From assembly GCF_038632915.1 (NCBI RefSeq), contig NZ_CP152050.1, forward strand, positions 1,767,001 through 1,831,000: a stretch of DNA of 64,000 bases. The letters run 5' to 3'. The translations under genes and the position numbers were made by a program. The stretch's first letter is position 1. Each line of letters opens with the position of its first letter. Origin of the DNA: Paenisporosarcina sp. FSL H8-0542. GTDB lineage: Bacteria; Bacillota; Bacilli; Bacillales_A; Planococcaceae. The notes beneath the pieces were generated by a model. That model saw only the letters and a list, made by a program, of their open reading frames with translations. It ran no database searches and was not told where the DNA came from. This document shows positions 16,837-24,432 of the stretch, in pieces.

Positions 16837-17250
16837 TTGAAAAAAATGATACTATTTTTTTCTCTACTAGGTGTTCTGTTATTTACTTCGGGTTGCTTGA
16901 ATGAAATGATTGGGCAAAAAATAACTGTGCAGAAACGAACTGGTGAAGAAAATATTTTTGAAGACTTCAAAGAAGTCACTCAAAGAAAACAGGTGAAAAA
17001 AGCGATAGGTATAGTGAAAAATGCTAATTGGGAAAATGAAAAAGTAGAAGTGGCAAGCTATGCTGACTACCAATTTCAATTTCCGTTTAAGAATAGCAGC
17101 GAAGACAAAATAGCGTCTTATTCACTATGGGTTAGCCAAAATGGTGAAAATATAGAGATACGTAGCGATAGTAGTAGATATGTGAAATTAACAAAGCAAG
17201 ATTCAGCAGACCTATATGAAATTTTAACAGGAGAAGAATTAGTAAAATAA
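16837..17250 (+). CDS. Lipoprotein, 137 residues, TTG start
   Basis: A lipoprotein signal peptide is clear: a short basic N-terminus, a hydrophobic core and the lipobox TSGC. The mature part is a hydrophilic domain of about 115 residues with no recognised family, presumably displayed on the outer membrane face. AAGGGGGAATC lies just before the TTG start. It starts 25 bases after repeat copy 9 and is followed by another repeat. Confidence 0.6.
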   Translation: MKKMILFFSLLGVLLFTSGCLNEMIGQKITVQKRTGEENIFEDFKEVTQRKQVKKAIGIVKNANWENEKVEVASYADYQFQFPFKNSSEDKIASYSLWVSQNGENIEIRSDSSRYVKLTKQDSADLYEILTGEELVK

Positions 17251-17267
17251 TTCCCTGTCTTCGAATA

Positions 17268-17303
17268 ATCTTCAACTAACGGGTGGTTTAGTTGAAGATT
17301 ATA
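17268..17303 (+). repeat. ACTAACGGG repeat, left-hairpin-only copy 10
   Basis: AATCTTCAACTAA, loop CGGGTGG, TTTAGTTGAAGATT: a near-perfect 12-13 bp stem. This copy is a left module alone. The sequence up to 17490 has one further hairpin (AAGGCAAC against GTTGCCTT, 17348-17367) and nothing else. Confidence 0.85.
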
Positions 17304-17490
17304 AAGCAGACTTTTAAGCTGTATGAATAGATGGATACATAGATTTTAAGGCAACTTGGTTGCCTTTCAGTTAAATGAAAGCGGACCAGATAATCAACAG
17401 TAGGATAATTAAATTATGTTAATGTAAATGTTAAGTTTGTGAAGAAATTTACTTAAAGTAACGGGCAGTTAAATAATAAAGGAGTTAGTA

Positions 17491-18237
17491 ATGAAAAATA
17501 ATTTATACGAATATGTTCAACAACAATTTGTTTCTATTCCTAGCGGTACAGAATTAATACGTGATTACCGAGTTACCAACAAATGGTTAAGTGCTAATCA
17601 TCAGTTAGCAATGCCTGGCTCAAGAAAAGGGCATACTGAAAAAATAATGGTTGTAGAAGTGCATGGATTTTATTTGGATAAACTACCTGTAACTGAATCG
17701 TTATATAATACCATCTTAAATAATGAGTTTGAAATTACTTTAAACGATCGTAAACCAGTGACTAATGTTTCTTGGCTAGATGCCATAAAATTTTGTAATT
17801 CTTTTTCGATACAATTAGGCTTAAAACCTGCTTATGAAATTTTAGATGATACAACGAATATTTCATGTGATTGGTCAGCAAATGGATTTCGGTTACCTAC
17901 TGATGCGGAATGGCAATATGCATGTAAAGCTAATATAAATAAATATTCATATGGTAGGCTTGAAGATATAGCTTGGTATAAAGGAAACTCGGATAACAAA
18001 ATTCACCCAGTAGGTTTAAAACAACCTAATTTATTTGGGTTATACGACATGATAGGGAATGTTTGGGAATGGTGTTGGGATTTATATGATATCGAGACAT
18101 ATGGAGAATATCGAATTTTTAGAGGAGGTAGTTGGGCTGAGGAGGAAAGAGGGTGCGGTAGTACGTCTAGAAGACGAGGACATCCAACATTCACTATTGA
18201 TGATTTAGGTTTTCGATTAGCAAGGTCTATTCTATAA
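17491..18237 (+). CDS. Formylglycine-generating-enzyme-like (SUMF1 fold) protein
   Basis: The 248-residue protein has the FGE-sulfatase domain pattern: YLDKLPVTESLYN, PVTNVSWLDAIKFCNS, GFRLPTDAEWQYACK, GLYDMIGNVWEWCWD and RIFRGGSWAEEE, ending in GFRLAR. Catalytic FGE uses two cysteines after RGGS. Here the first position is Glu, and only the second (Cys222, RGCGSTS) is present. True sulfatase-activating activity is therefore doubtful, and another SUMF1-fold role is possible. The protein is cytoplasmic, without a signal peptide. The start follows AAAGGAG. Confidence 0.85.
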   Translation: MKNNLYEYVQQQFVSIPSGTELIRDYRVTNKWLSANHQLAMPGSRKGHTEKIMVVEVHGFYLDKLPVTESLYNTILNNEFEITLNDRKPVTNVSWLDAIKFCNSFSIQLGLKPAYEILDDTTNISCDWSANGFRLPTDAEWQYACKANINKYSYGRLEDIAWYKGNSDNKIHPVGLKQPNLFGLYDMIGNVWEWCWDLYDIETYGEYRIFRGGSWAEEERGCGSTSRRRGHPTFTIDDLGFRLARSIL

Positions 18238-18294
18238 TTAATACCTAAACACGATACAGTTTGTTTGTATCTTCAGGACTTAAATACAATGCTC

Positions 18295-18345
18295 TTTGGG
18301 GTCATGCGTCTATTTATAGACATTAACTCCAAAAGGCTTTTTTTA
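18295..18345 (+). terminator. Terminator-like hairpin after the SUMF1-fold gene
   Basis: The outer arms are TTTGGGGT and ACTCCAAA, the inner arms GTCTA and TAGAC, with seven T residues close by. Confidence 0.5.
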
Positions 18346-18380
18346 TTTTGAAGGGAGTGAGATGAAGGAAGACTTCGAGT

Positions 18381-18447
18381 TTGATCATCAGGCTGATTAA
18401 ACAGCCCTTTTTCTTATTGAACTAACGGGGGAGGTTAGTTGAATAAA
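18381..18447 (+). repeat. ACTAACGGG repeat, copy 11 (left module degraded)
   Basis: The central stem (GGCTGATTAAACAGCCC plus T-run) and right module (TTATTGAACTAACGGGGGAG then GTTAGTTGAATAA) are intact. Confidence 0.85.
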
Positions 18448-18550
18448 AAGGGATTTTTGGAATGGTGTTGAATAAGTTAATATATGTAAATTATTGAGAC
18501 TTTTAAGCACTTTCCATTGGACAGGGGTATAAATTTAAAGGGGATGTATT

Positions 18551-18940
18551 ATGCGTCGAAGTATTTCAGTATTATTGTTGCTGGTATTGGTATCATTTTT
18601 GCTTTCAGCTTGTGGCTATAAAACATTCGCTTTTTCTGGAGAGTCGGATAATTGGATGGCAGAATTAAAGGTTACTCAAACCGAAGACGAATATGAAGAA
18701 CAGGAATTAAAAATTCAATATAAAGGCAATGACGTAGACTCTGTTGGAGAAATTAAATATATCGTAGAGACTAATGCAGGAGGTTTTAGCGGTAGCGGTT
18801 TATCATTGGAGAAAAATGGAACTCTAAAAGCTAGTGCTGAAGGTAATCCAACCAATGCCAAAATCATTGAAGAATCTGAGGTTATAGTAACAATAGAATG
18901 GAATAGCCATACTGAAACAATCATATTAAAAATCAATTAA
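18551..18940 (+). CDS. Lipoprotein, 129 residues
   Basis: The signal peptide ends with the lipobox LSAC. The mature domain of about 110 residues is rich in Glu, Ser and Thr and looks like a small beta-sandwich (AELKVTQTEDEYEEQELKI; VIVTIEWNSHTETIILKI). The family is not recognised. The start ATG follows AAAGGGGATG. It is a single-gene slot in the array. Confidence 0.6.
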   Translation: MRRSISVLLLLVLVSFLLSACGYKTFAFSGESDNWMAELKVTQTEDEYEEQELKIQYKGNDVDSVGEIKYIVETNAGGFSGSGLSLEKNGTLKASAEGNPTNAKIIEESEVIVTIEWNSHTETIILKIN

Positions 18941-18944
18941 TTAA

Positions 18945-19028
18945 TGAAATAACGTTGCTTAGTTGGTGACATATGAGCTGCTAGTCAGCTCTTTTTCTTA
19001 TTGAACTAATGGGCAGTTTAGTTAAAGG
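18945..19028 (+). repeat. ACTAACGGG repeat, diverged copy 12
   Basis: AATAACGTTGCTTAGTTGG, a central stem (GAGCTGCTAGTCAGCTC plus T-run), then TTATTGAACTAATGGGCAG and TTTAGTTAA. Confidence 0.8.
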
Positions 19029-19080
19029 TGACCTTGCCAGTAATAAAGTAATACTTGCTGTAAAACAATTGATGATTAAT

Positions 19081-19175
19081 ATTCCTTCTTCAACTAACGG
19101 GTGCTTAGTTAAAGATCATCGGGTTGTTTAAACAGCCCTTTTTCTTATTGAACTAACGGGGCAGTTTAGTTGAAG
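19081..19175 (+). repeat. ACTAACGGG repeat, full-length copy 13
   Basis: The left module is CTTCAACTAACGGGTGC with TTAGTTAAAG. The central stem is GGGTTGTTTAAACAGCCC with a T-run. The right module is TTGAACTAACGGGGCAG with TTTAGTTGAAG. Nothing but the two repeats is seen between the preceding lipoprotein gene and this point. Confidence 0.9.
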
Positions 19176-19195
19176 CCTATTTATTATTCGGGAGG

Positions 19196-19600
19196 TTATT
19201 TATACGTCTTTAGGTGCGTGTGATTTATCAATTTAACCTCAGGTCCAACAGATATTTCATAGGTCATTCGGTCCTTCCCTACTGGAACCCAGTGTCCACC
19301 ATCGGTAGGCTCAATTTCAAATGTAATTTCTAAGTTAAAGCCACGAAAACCATTTACTCTTCTTGTTTCAATCACTTCAATTTTCCATGGAGTGACCTGA
19401 GGTGAAAAATCCTTTAAAATCTTCGGGTAATAATAGTTATTCAAATCTTTTGCAATATAAGGAGTTAGCATGTTCATAAGCATATCCTGTAATCTAAGCT
19501 CCTCAGAGTCTTGAGTTGGTTCAGCTGATGAAAGGATTGTTGTTTGAAAAGAAGTAATAACAACAAGGGAAAGTATAAAAATGATTATCCTCTTTTTCAT
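19196..19600 (-). CDS. DUF3888-like secreted protein, about 134 residues
   Basis: A signal peptide (KKRIIIFILSLVVITSF to about SSAEP) precedes a domain with the DUF3888 pattern: LQDMLMNMLTPYIAKDLNNY, KIEVIETRR and GFNLEITFEIEP. The function is unknown. I chose the ATG at 19600; a TTG three codons upstream would sit only 2 bases from AGAGGTG. It is the only minus-strand gene in the repeat-bounded part of the array apart from the recombinase relic, so it may have been inserted in reverse or be an older resident. Confidence 0.7.
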   Translation of the reverse strand: MKKRIIIFILSLVVITSFQTTILSSAEPTQDSEELRLQDMLMNMLTPYIAKDLNNYYYPKILKDFSPQVTPWKIEVIETRRVNGFRGFNLEITFEIEPTDGGHWVPVGKDRMTYEISVGPEVKLINHTHLKTYK

Positions 19601-19668
19601 TCTCTTCAATACACCTCTTTACGACTTTATCTAAATAATTGTATTGTGACCTTTTCTGAATAAAGTAT

Positions 19669-19706
19669 GTGCTTATTGAAACTAACGGGGCAGGTTATTT
19701 GAACTG
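19669..19706 (+). repeat. ACTAACGGG repeat, right-hairpin-only copy 14
   Basis: GCTTATTGAAACTAACGGGGCAG then GTTATTTGAA, a slightly damaged stem. Confidence 0.8.
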
Positions 19707-19771
19707 AATTTAAAACTTTTTGGAAAGAATTACGTATTAACTTTAATCATTTCAAATTAGGGGTGTAGATA

Positions 19772-19990
19772 ATGAGCTTCCGATTTGAACTAAGTTTTAA
19801 AAACAAGAAAGTTAGAATATGGTTTGTTATTATGGTACCAGTTGTGTTAGGAAGTGTATTATTTATGCTTTTTACTGAAATTAATTACCATTCTTTAGTG
19901 TCTTTATTCCCTGTAATGGGTTGGTTGATTTTTTATATATGGCGTTATCTATATAGAAGGAAACAGAAGAAAGAATCTCCTAATACTTAA
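19772..19990 (+). CDS. Small two-helix membrane protein, 72 residues
   Basis: Two hydrophobic segments (about residues 15-33 and 41-58) lie between a basic N-terminus and a strongly basic tail (RYLYRRKQKK), so the N- and C-termini are probably cytoplasmic. AGGGGTG lies 7 bases before the ATG. No family is recognised. It is bracketed by repeat copies. Confidence 0.55.
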   Translation: MSFRFELSFKNKKVRIWFVIMVPVVLGSVLFMLFTEINYHSLVSLFPVMGWLIFYIWRYLYRRKQKKESPNT

Positions 19991-20032
19991 TGTTACTTTG
20001 TGGTTCCATTCTAAAAGGATTAGTTTAATTAT

Positions 20033-20118
20033 CTTTTCTTATTAAACTAACGGAGCAGTTTAGTTGAACATAGTTGTTTAACTTGTGTTCAACAATCGGG
20101 CCAGTTTGTTGAACAAGG
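20033..20118 (+). repeat. ACTAACGGG repeat, two adjacent copies (15)
   Basis: The first is CTTATTAAACTAACGGAGCAG then TTTAGTTGAA. A more diverged second hairpin follows (GTTCAACAATCGGGCCAG then TTTGTTGAAC). Confidence 0.75.
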
Positions 20119-20211
20119 ATGTTTTCTATTTTTTAGCGAATTAGAATTACAAACAAACTTATCAAGGATACAGAATATTTCAAAATAACAGGAACGTAGG
20201 AGGTATGAGCT

Positions 20212-20649
20212 ATGAAAATCCTCAGAATAGATCATGTAGGTGTAATCGTAAATGATCTCTCTGCCGCTAAAGAGTTTTTTCTCGATTTTGGCCTTGAGGT
20301 GCAAGGGGAATGGGAAATGGAAGGAGAGTTCATGAATCAGGTATTTGGTCTTAATGACGTAAAAGTAGCATGTGTAGGATTAGGGACTCCAGACGGTCAG
20401 GTATGGATAGAGCTAATCAAATTTTATAGTCCGTCAGATGAAAGAGAAATTCAGCAACCTTTTGCAAATACCCTGGGTATCCGGCATATTGCATTTGCTG
20501 TTGAAGATATTGAAGCTGTTGTTGCCAAGTTGAAAAAGAAAGGTATGGAAATCTTTAGTGAGTTACTACACTATGAAGAAAGTTATAAGTTATGCTACTG
20601 CAGTGGGCCAGAGGGAATTATATTAGAGTTGGCGGAGCAAATCAAATAA
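20212..20649 (+). CDS. VOC / glyoxalase-fold protein, 145 residues
   Basis: Two beta-alpha-beta-beta-beta modules are recognisable: ILRIDHVGVIVNDLSAAKEF with His7, and LGIRHIAFAVEDIEAVVAKL with a second His, ending in GIILELAEQ with a Glu. These are the usual metal ligand positions of the vicinal oxygen chelate superfamily (methylmalonyl-CoA epimerase/glyoxalase I type). The substrate cannot be read from sequence. The start follows AGGAGG by 8 bases. It is a single-gene unit between repeats. Confidence 0.85.
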   Translation: MKILRIDHVGVIVNDLSAAKEFFLDFGLEVQGEWEMEGEFMNQVFGLNDVKVACVGLGTPDGQVWIELIKFYSPSDEREIQQPFANTLGIRHIAFAVEDIEAVVAKLKKKGMEIFSELLHYEESYKLCYCSGPEGIILELAEQIK

Positions 20650-20771
20650 ATTAAGCGTAATTAATAGTTATCGGGCCAATAATTGATGGATTTTGACATA
20701 CCTCCAGTTAAATATGTAATCACGTCGATAAAGTTGTTCCGCAAGCGGGCGCGATTGTTATGTAAGCGTTT

Positions 20772-20896
20772 CTGTTCTTATTAAACTAACGGGTGCTTGA
20801 GTTCAAGATTCAGGAGCTACAATGTCTAACGAGTGCTTTACTTCAAGAAGGGGTAAAGACTTTTTATTATTCAACTAACGAGGCAGGAGTGGAAGA
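20772..20896 (+). repeat. ACTAACGGG repeat, rearranged multi-module copy 16
   Basis: CTTATTAAACTAACGGGTGC then TTGAGTTCAAG, a second left-type module (CTAACGAGTGCTTTACTTCAAG), a T-run, and a right-type start (TTCAACTAACGAGGCAGG). This is the last copy found; none is seen from here to 64000. Confidence 0.75.
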
Positions 20897-20945
20897 AGGT
20901 ATAACTAAGATATAAGAAAATACAGTAATCAAAGGGATGTTTAGT

Positions 20946-21158
20946 TTGAATAATCGACAAGAAACTCCAGAAGAAAAAAGAGAGAGATTAAGACAATAAG
21001 AACTTAAAAAAAATCCGTATGGTGCAATAAGAGATGGATTAAATCGAGGTGAAAATGGAAATATAACAGATTTAGTTGGTGATTTAGGTTGGAAAGGAAC
21101 AGGAATATTAATAATTGTATTAATAGTTGGATATGTACTTTACAAATTATTATATTAA
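20946..21158 (+). pseudogene. DUF6366-like small membrane protein gene with an in-frame stop
   Basis: From TTG 20946 (AAAGGGATG upstream) the frame encodes NNRQETPEEKRERLRQ, then TAA at 20997-20999. It continues in the same frame as ELKKNPYGAIRDGLNRGENG and GWKGTGILIIVLIVGYVLY to TAA at 21156. The whole matches small proteins I recall as DUF6366: an acidic-basic helix, a Gly-rich linker and one C-terminal helix. A single base change (for example GAA or CAA to TAA) would explain the break. Confidence 0.7.
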
Positions 21159-21265
21159 ATCTGATTAATATTTCCACTTTCATATAGAAGACTTAAATAT
21201 ATAGGCAGACCCAAGTGAATGAAAATATCACTAGGGTCTTTTATGTTCTATTAATTAGGTTACGT

Positions 21266-22159
21266 CTAGAATTTTATATCCTCAGGTACCTCAATCACAT
21301 GTGATTCTAGTGGATTAATTGGGTCGTGATTACGTAAACACCCAAAATTAAGACCTGTAATTGTTTCTATACTTGATATTGGAACTTGATATGTTTTATA
21401 TTCACCGTAGGTAAATTCCAAATTCTCAATAAGATCTTTTTGAGTCTGTAAATAAGCAGTTGCAGAAAGGTTACCATCTTCCTTAACCATAATAGCGATT
21501 TTCCAAAACTCTGAAGGTATTTTAACACCTCTGTAAACAATGTCATCCTCCCTAAAAACTGGTCCAGTAAACACTGTCACTTTTAGATTCCAGTTTTCAG
21601 CATTATCTAAAATATAATTCTCAAGATCCAACCAGATTTTTTGATTTAAATCGCTATGTTGGGGAGCACAATTTGTGAAATGGAATGTATCCTTATTCGC
21701 CTTTTCCGCTGCATCTCCCCAAATAGGATCGCTGCGGCGGACTAGATGCCCTCGATCAAGTGGATTGTTTTTATATAATTCAGGACCACACTGGTATTCT
21801 ATTTCGATACGAGGATCCAGATACCATTTATCATTACGTTGAATACTTCTCAATTGGTTTCCATCAATATTTACCACCGTATAATATGCTAAACGGCGTG
21901 ACTTACTCATGACTATCGAAAAATGAGTGTAATGAAGCACCTTGCTTCCGTCTTTTAGAAGGGCAATATCCTGTTCATCACTTCGGAATGTCGGATGTGG
22001 AACCTCATAATCATCACCAAGAAATTTTGGGTCATAACCAACCGAAGCTTCATACCATGAATCATTTAATATCTCAACTATCATCTCATCAGAATTATCT
22101 TTGGTGATTTCTTGCCCTTGCACAAGTTCATTAATTAACAATTTCTGATTTTCATTCAA
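21266..22159 (-). CDS. DNA/RNA non-specific endonuclease family protein
   Basis: The beta-beta-alpha-metal nuclease core is recognisable: DRGHLVRRSDPIWG with the catalytic His138 (numbered from the TTG start), then FTNCAPQHSDLNQKIWLDLE, which supplies the metal-binding Asn, and VFTGPVF. The enzyme family cuts DNA and RNA without sequence preference. No signal peptide is visible from the chosen TTG start at 22159, which has AGGAGG 8 bases upstream. The frame extends to 22231, but without a ribosome binding site. An N-terminal region of about 100 residues precedes the nuclease domain. It could act in the cytosol or be exported another way. Confidence 0.85.
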   Translation of the reverse strand: MNENQKLLINELVQGQEITKDNSDEMIVEILNDSWYEASVGYDPKFLGDDYEVPHPTFRSDEQDIALLKDGSKVLHYTHFSIVMSKSRRLAYYTVVNIDGNQLRSIQRNDKWYLDPRIEIEYQCGPELYKNNPLDRGHLVRRSDPIWGDAAEKANKDTFHFTNCAPQHSDLNQKIWLDLENYILDNAENWNLKVTVFTGPVFREDDIVYRGVKIPSEFWKIAIMVKEDGNLSATAYLQTQKDLIENLEFTYGEYKTYQVPISSIETITGLNFGCLRNHDPINPLESHVIEVPEDIKF

Positions 22160-22284
22160 AGTTGTGTCCTCCTTCTTTTTATTAGGTATTCTACAACTGA
22201 TTTTAAATTCCTTCTTATAAGAAGAGGACAAACTATTTTATCTTTGTAAATATCAAGACAAACAAAACCCTCTAAGAAATCAAA

Positions 22285-22329
22285 AAAGGCAATAACATAT
22301 TTGATATATAAAAAATGTTATTGCCTTTC
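22285..22329 (-). terminator. Terminator downstream of mscL
   Basis: The stem is AAAGGCAATAACAT against ATGTTATTGCCTTT, with A/T runs on both sides, so it could work in both directions. Confidence 0.8.
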
Positions 22330-22381
22330 ATTTTATTAAATTTTATAGGAATCACCAATATTAAAGTATCAGATTCATTTT

Positions 22382-22768
22382 TTACTGATCATTTTTTTGG
22401 TTTTTCAATAAGTCGCGAATTTCAGTAAGCAAAGCTTCTTTTGCATCTATTACTGGGCCATCCTCAACCACGGCTTCTTTTTTGCGCTGGAATTTCATCA
22501 GGATACGGATGACCATGAAGATTGCGAAGGCAACAATGAGAAAGTCCACGATGGATTGGATGAAGTTTCCGACCATCACTTCTGCATCGCCAACTGGAAT
22601 AATGATTCCTGTAAAATCAATACCACCCATTAACACGCCGATCAATGGAGTTATAATATCTGCAACGAGGGAAGAGACGATTTTACCGAATGCTGCCCCG
22701 ATTACAACCGCTACTGCTAAGTCCATAACATTTCCTTTTAACGCGAATTTCTTGAAATCTTGCCACAT
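22382..22768 (-). CDS. mscL: Large-conductance mechanosensitive channel MscL
   Basis: This is a pentameric stretch-activated channel that releases solutes on hypo-osmotic shock. The 128-residue product shows the family hallmarks: an N-terminal amphipathic helix (MWQDFKKFALKGNVMDLAVA), first transmembrane helix (VVIGAAFGKIVSSLVADIIT), second helix (FLIVAFAIFMVIRILMKF) and a cytoplasmic C-terminal helix. A GGAGTGAG ribosome binding site precedes the ATG. It has its own terminator. Confidence 0.97.
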   Translation of the reverse strand: MWQDFKKFALKGNVMDLAVAVVIGAAFGKIVSSLVADIITPLIGVLMGGIDFTGIIIPVGDAEVMVGNFIQSIVDFLIVAFAIFMVIRILMKFQRKKEAVVEDGPVIDAKEALLTEIRDLLKNQKNDQ

Positions 22769-22924
22769 ATTTTTCTCACTCCTTTGCTCTCAGTCTACAA
22801 AAAGAATAAAATATTGTAAATGCAAGCAATATGATATTTGTCAAAAAGTAGACCACAAACTAAATTGAAGTGACGGTGTCTTACCATCTGTGATAAAATG
22901 ATGAAAAAAACGGGATGCGAATGT

Positions 22925-23611
22925 ATGAAAAAACGAAAGAAAATGAAACGATTGTCTGCAGTTACAAGAGGATTGTTAATCATACTTATGGTACCCATTA
23001 CAATGACTCTGTTTGTTTTGACGAGTGTGTACTGGGGAGATTTACAAAGAATTCCAATCGTCCACACACTGACTGAATCGATACAAGATGCACCCAAAAA
23101 GATGATGGATATGGACATTCCTGAAGAATATATACCGATTTACAAGGAAGCAGCGAAGGAATATGAAGTTCCATGGACGCTGTTGGCAGCACATCATCGC
23201 ATTGAAACGAAATTCTCAACTATGGATCCTCTACTGTCTCCTGTAGGAGCTGAAGGACATATGCAGTTTATGCCATGTACATTTGTAGGATGGCAGCATC
23301 CTAGTTGTTCGGGTCAAGGAAAAGGGGATATATCAAAAGAAGATAAAACAAACCCAGATGTCATTGCCGAATATGGTGGATATGGTATTGACGCCAATGA
23401 GGATGGGAAAGCAGACCCATATCAGCTAGATGACGCTATATTTAGTGCAGCGAACTATTTAGCAAGTAATGGAGCAGCAAATGGTGATCTTGAACATGCT
23501 ATTTACATGTACAATCGCAGTGATGAATATGTAGAAGATGTATTATATTACTATCATAAATATGAAGAAGAGCAGGGCACACAAGGACAAGCTGCTTCTT
23601 CAGAACAATAA
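22925..23611 (+). CDS. Membrane-anchored lytic transglycosylase-like protein
   Basis: A basic N-terminus and one transmembrane helix (LLIILMVPITMTLFVLTSVYW) anchor a lysozyme-like domain facing the wall. PWTLLAAHHRIETKFS carries the likely catalytic Glu, followed by GAEGHMQFMPCTFVGW, the dipeptide-rich GYGIDANEDGKADPYQLDD and AIYMYNRSDEYV. This pattern belongs to SLT-type transglycosylases of Bacillus. The ORF is open from 22898, but KKRKKMKR at 22925 gives a normal anchor. The substrate would be peptidoglycan. Confidence 0.85.
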   Translation: MKKRKKMKRLSAVTRGLLIILMVPITMTLFVLTSVYWGDLQRIPIVHTLTESIQDAPKKMMDMDIPEEYIPIYKEAAKEYEVPWTLLAAHHRIETKFSTMDPLLSPVGAEGHMQFMPCTFVGWQHPSCSGQGKGDISKEDKTNPDVIAEYGGYGIDANEDGKADPYQLDDAIFSAANYLASNGAANGDLEHAIYMYNRSDEYVEDVLYYYHKYEEEQGTQGQAASSEQ

Positions 23612-23645
23612 AAAAAGAGACGTTCAATTGAACGTCTCTTTTTTG
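23611..23645. terminator. Bidirectional terminator
   Basis: AAAAAGAGACGTTCAA against TTGAACGTCTCTTTTTT, a near-perfect palindrome between two convergent genes. Confidence 0.9.
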
Positions 23646-23648
23646 ATC

Positions 23649-23906
23649 TTATGTTTTGCGTAGTGCTTTTAAAATCATGCTTACGATGAAGATTAAAATA
23701 ACTGCACCAATAAATGCTGGAATGATTTGAATATCGGCAACTGTTGGTCCGAAGCTGAATAACATACCGCCGATCCATGCACCGATGATACCAGCAATAA
23801 TGTTACCAATAATTCCGCCGGGTATGTCTTTACCTAAAATAAGCCCTGCTAACCAACCAATGATACCACCGATAATAAGGTATAAAATAAATCCCATGTT
23901 CGTCAT
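23649..23906 (-). CDS. GlsB/YeaQ/YmgE family stress membrane protein
   Basis: The 85-residue protein has three Gly-rich hydrophobic segments: LYLIIGGIIGWLAGLILG, IIGNIIAGIIGAWIGGML and FIGAVILIFIVSMIL. These are typical of the transglycosylase-associated (Asp23-anchor related) family. The precise role is unknown; family members are often general-stress induced. AGGAGATG precedes the start. Confidence 0.9.
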   Translation of the reverse strand: MTNMGFILYLIIGGIIGWLAGLILGKDIPGGIIGNIIAGIIGAWIGGMLFSFGPTVADIQIIPAFIGAVILIFIVSMILKALRKT

Positions 23907-24178
23907 CTCCTGTTCGATAAAGTTTAATTTGACTTGCTAGTAATTAGATATCCTCAAACGATTCACTTCAAACCATTTTTTGAAAATATTTTTTACACCA
24001 TAACAATTTCATATCCTACTGCAAACGAATAATTCTACAAACCAGTTTGACTTTGCGTGCATATAATAAAAACTTCAGCGCTAATCAATAGTCTGAACAA
24101 AAACAAAAAAAGTATGTATTTTAATTTCAGATTCCGATATTTTTTTCGTTTTTAATGTCAGAAAATTCGTAAAAAGTT

Positions 24179-24207
24179 TTGTGAATTGAAAATTAAAGGC
24201 GTATAAT
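24179..24207 (+). promoter_or_regulatory. Candidate promoter of the small gene at 24229
   Basis: TTGTGA, a 17-bp spacer and a perfect TATAAT, 21 bp before the start codon. The remainder of 23907-24228 is AT-rich and shows no gene. Confidence 0.55.
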
Positions 24208-24228
24208 TAAAAAAAGGAGTGAGTTGAG

Positions 24229-24336
24229 ATGGACGAAATCATGATGAGAAAACTTAACCGACAGGCAATGTGGTTTGTTGTGCTTCACACGATTTTTATC
24301 TTCAATCTCGCATTCGACGTCATTGAATTTACTTAA
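24229..24336 (+). CDS. Small protein of 35 residues with one hydrophobic helix
   Basis: It encodes a short charged N-terminus (MDEIMMRKLNRQ) and a hydrophobic stretch (MWFVVLHTIFIFNLAFDVI). The ribosome binding site (AAGGAGTGAG) is strong, a TATAAT-type promoter lies upstream, and a Rho-independent terminator begins right at the stop codon, so this is a complete transcription unit. It is probably a small membrane protein. No known function or family is recognised. Confidence 0.65.
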   Translation: MDEIMMRKLNRQAMWFVVLHTIFIFNLAFDVIEFT

Positions 24337-24370
24337 AAATTGTGGATAGCTTGCCTATCCACAATTTTTT
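24335..24370 (+). terminator. Terminator of the 35-residue gene
   Basis: AAAAATTGTGGATAG against CTATCCACAATTTTT with a 5-base loop and a T-run. Confidence 0.9.
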
Positions 24371-24432
24371 TACGGATTGATACATAAAAGACCGCCCAAT
24401 TACATACACCAAAGTAGTCAGGAGTTTTACTA

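Larger units (their letters stand above)
18238..18550. other. Intergenic region with terminator and repeat
   Basis: It contains a terminator-like hairpin at 18295-18345 (TTTGGGG against CTCCAAA with an inner GTCTA/TAGAC stem, then a T-run), a repeat copy at 18381-18447, and the upstream region of the next lipoprotein gene. No gene was seen. Confidence 0.5.

Noticed and set aside
231-20896. Integron attC sites
   Set aside because: The repeat shares GTTAG-like stem ends and single-gene spacing with attC sites, but its ends (AACTAAC and GTTAGTT) do not fit the RYYYAAC and GTTRRRY consensus, and no integron integrase is in the window.
231-20896. CRISPR array
   Set aside because: The copies are separated by genes rather than by uniform spacers, vary in length, and no cas gene is present.
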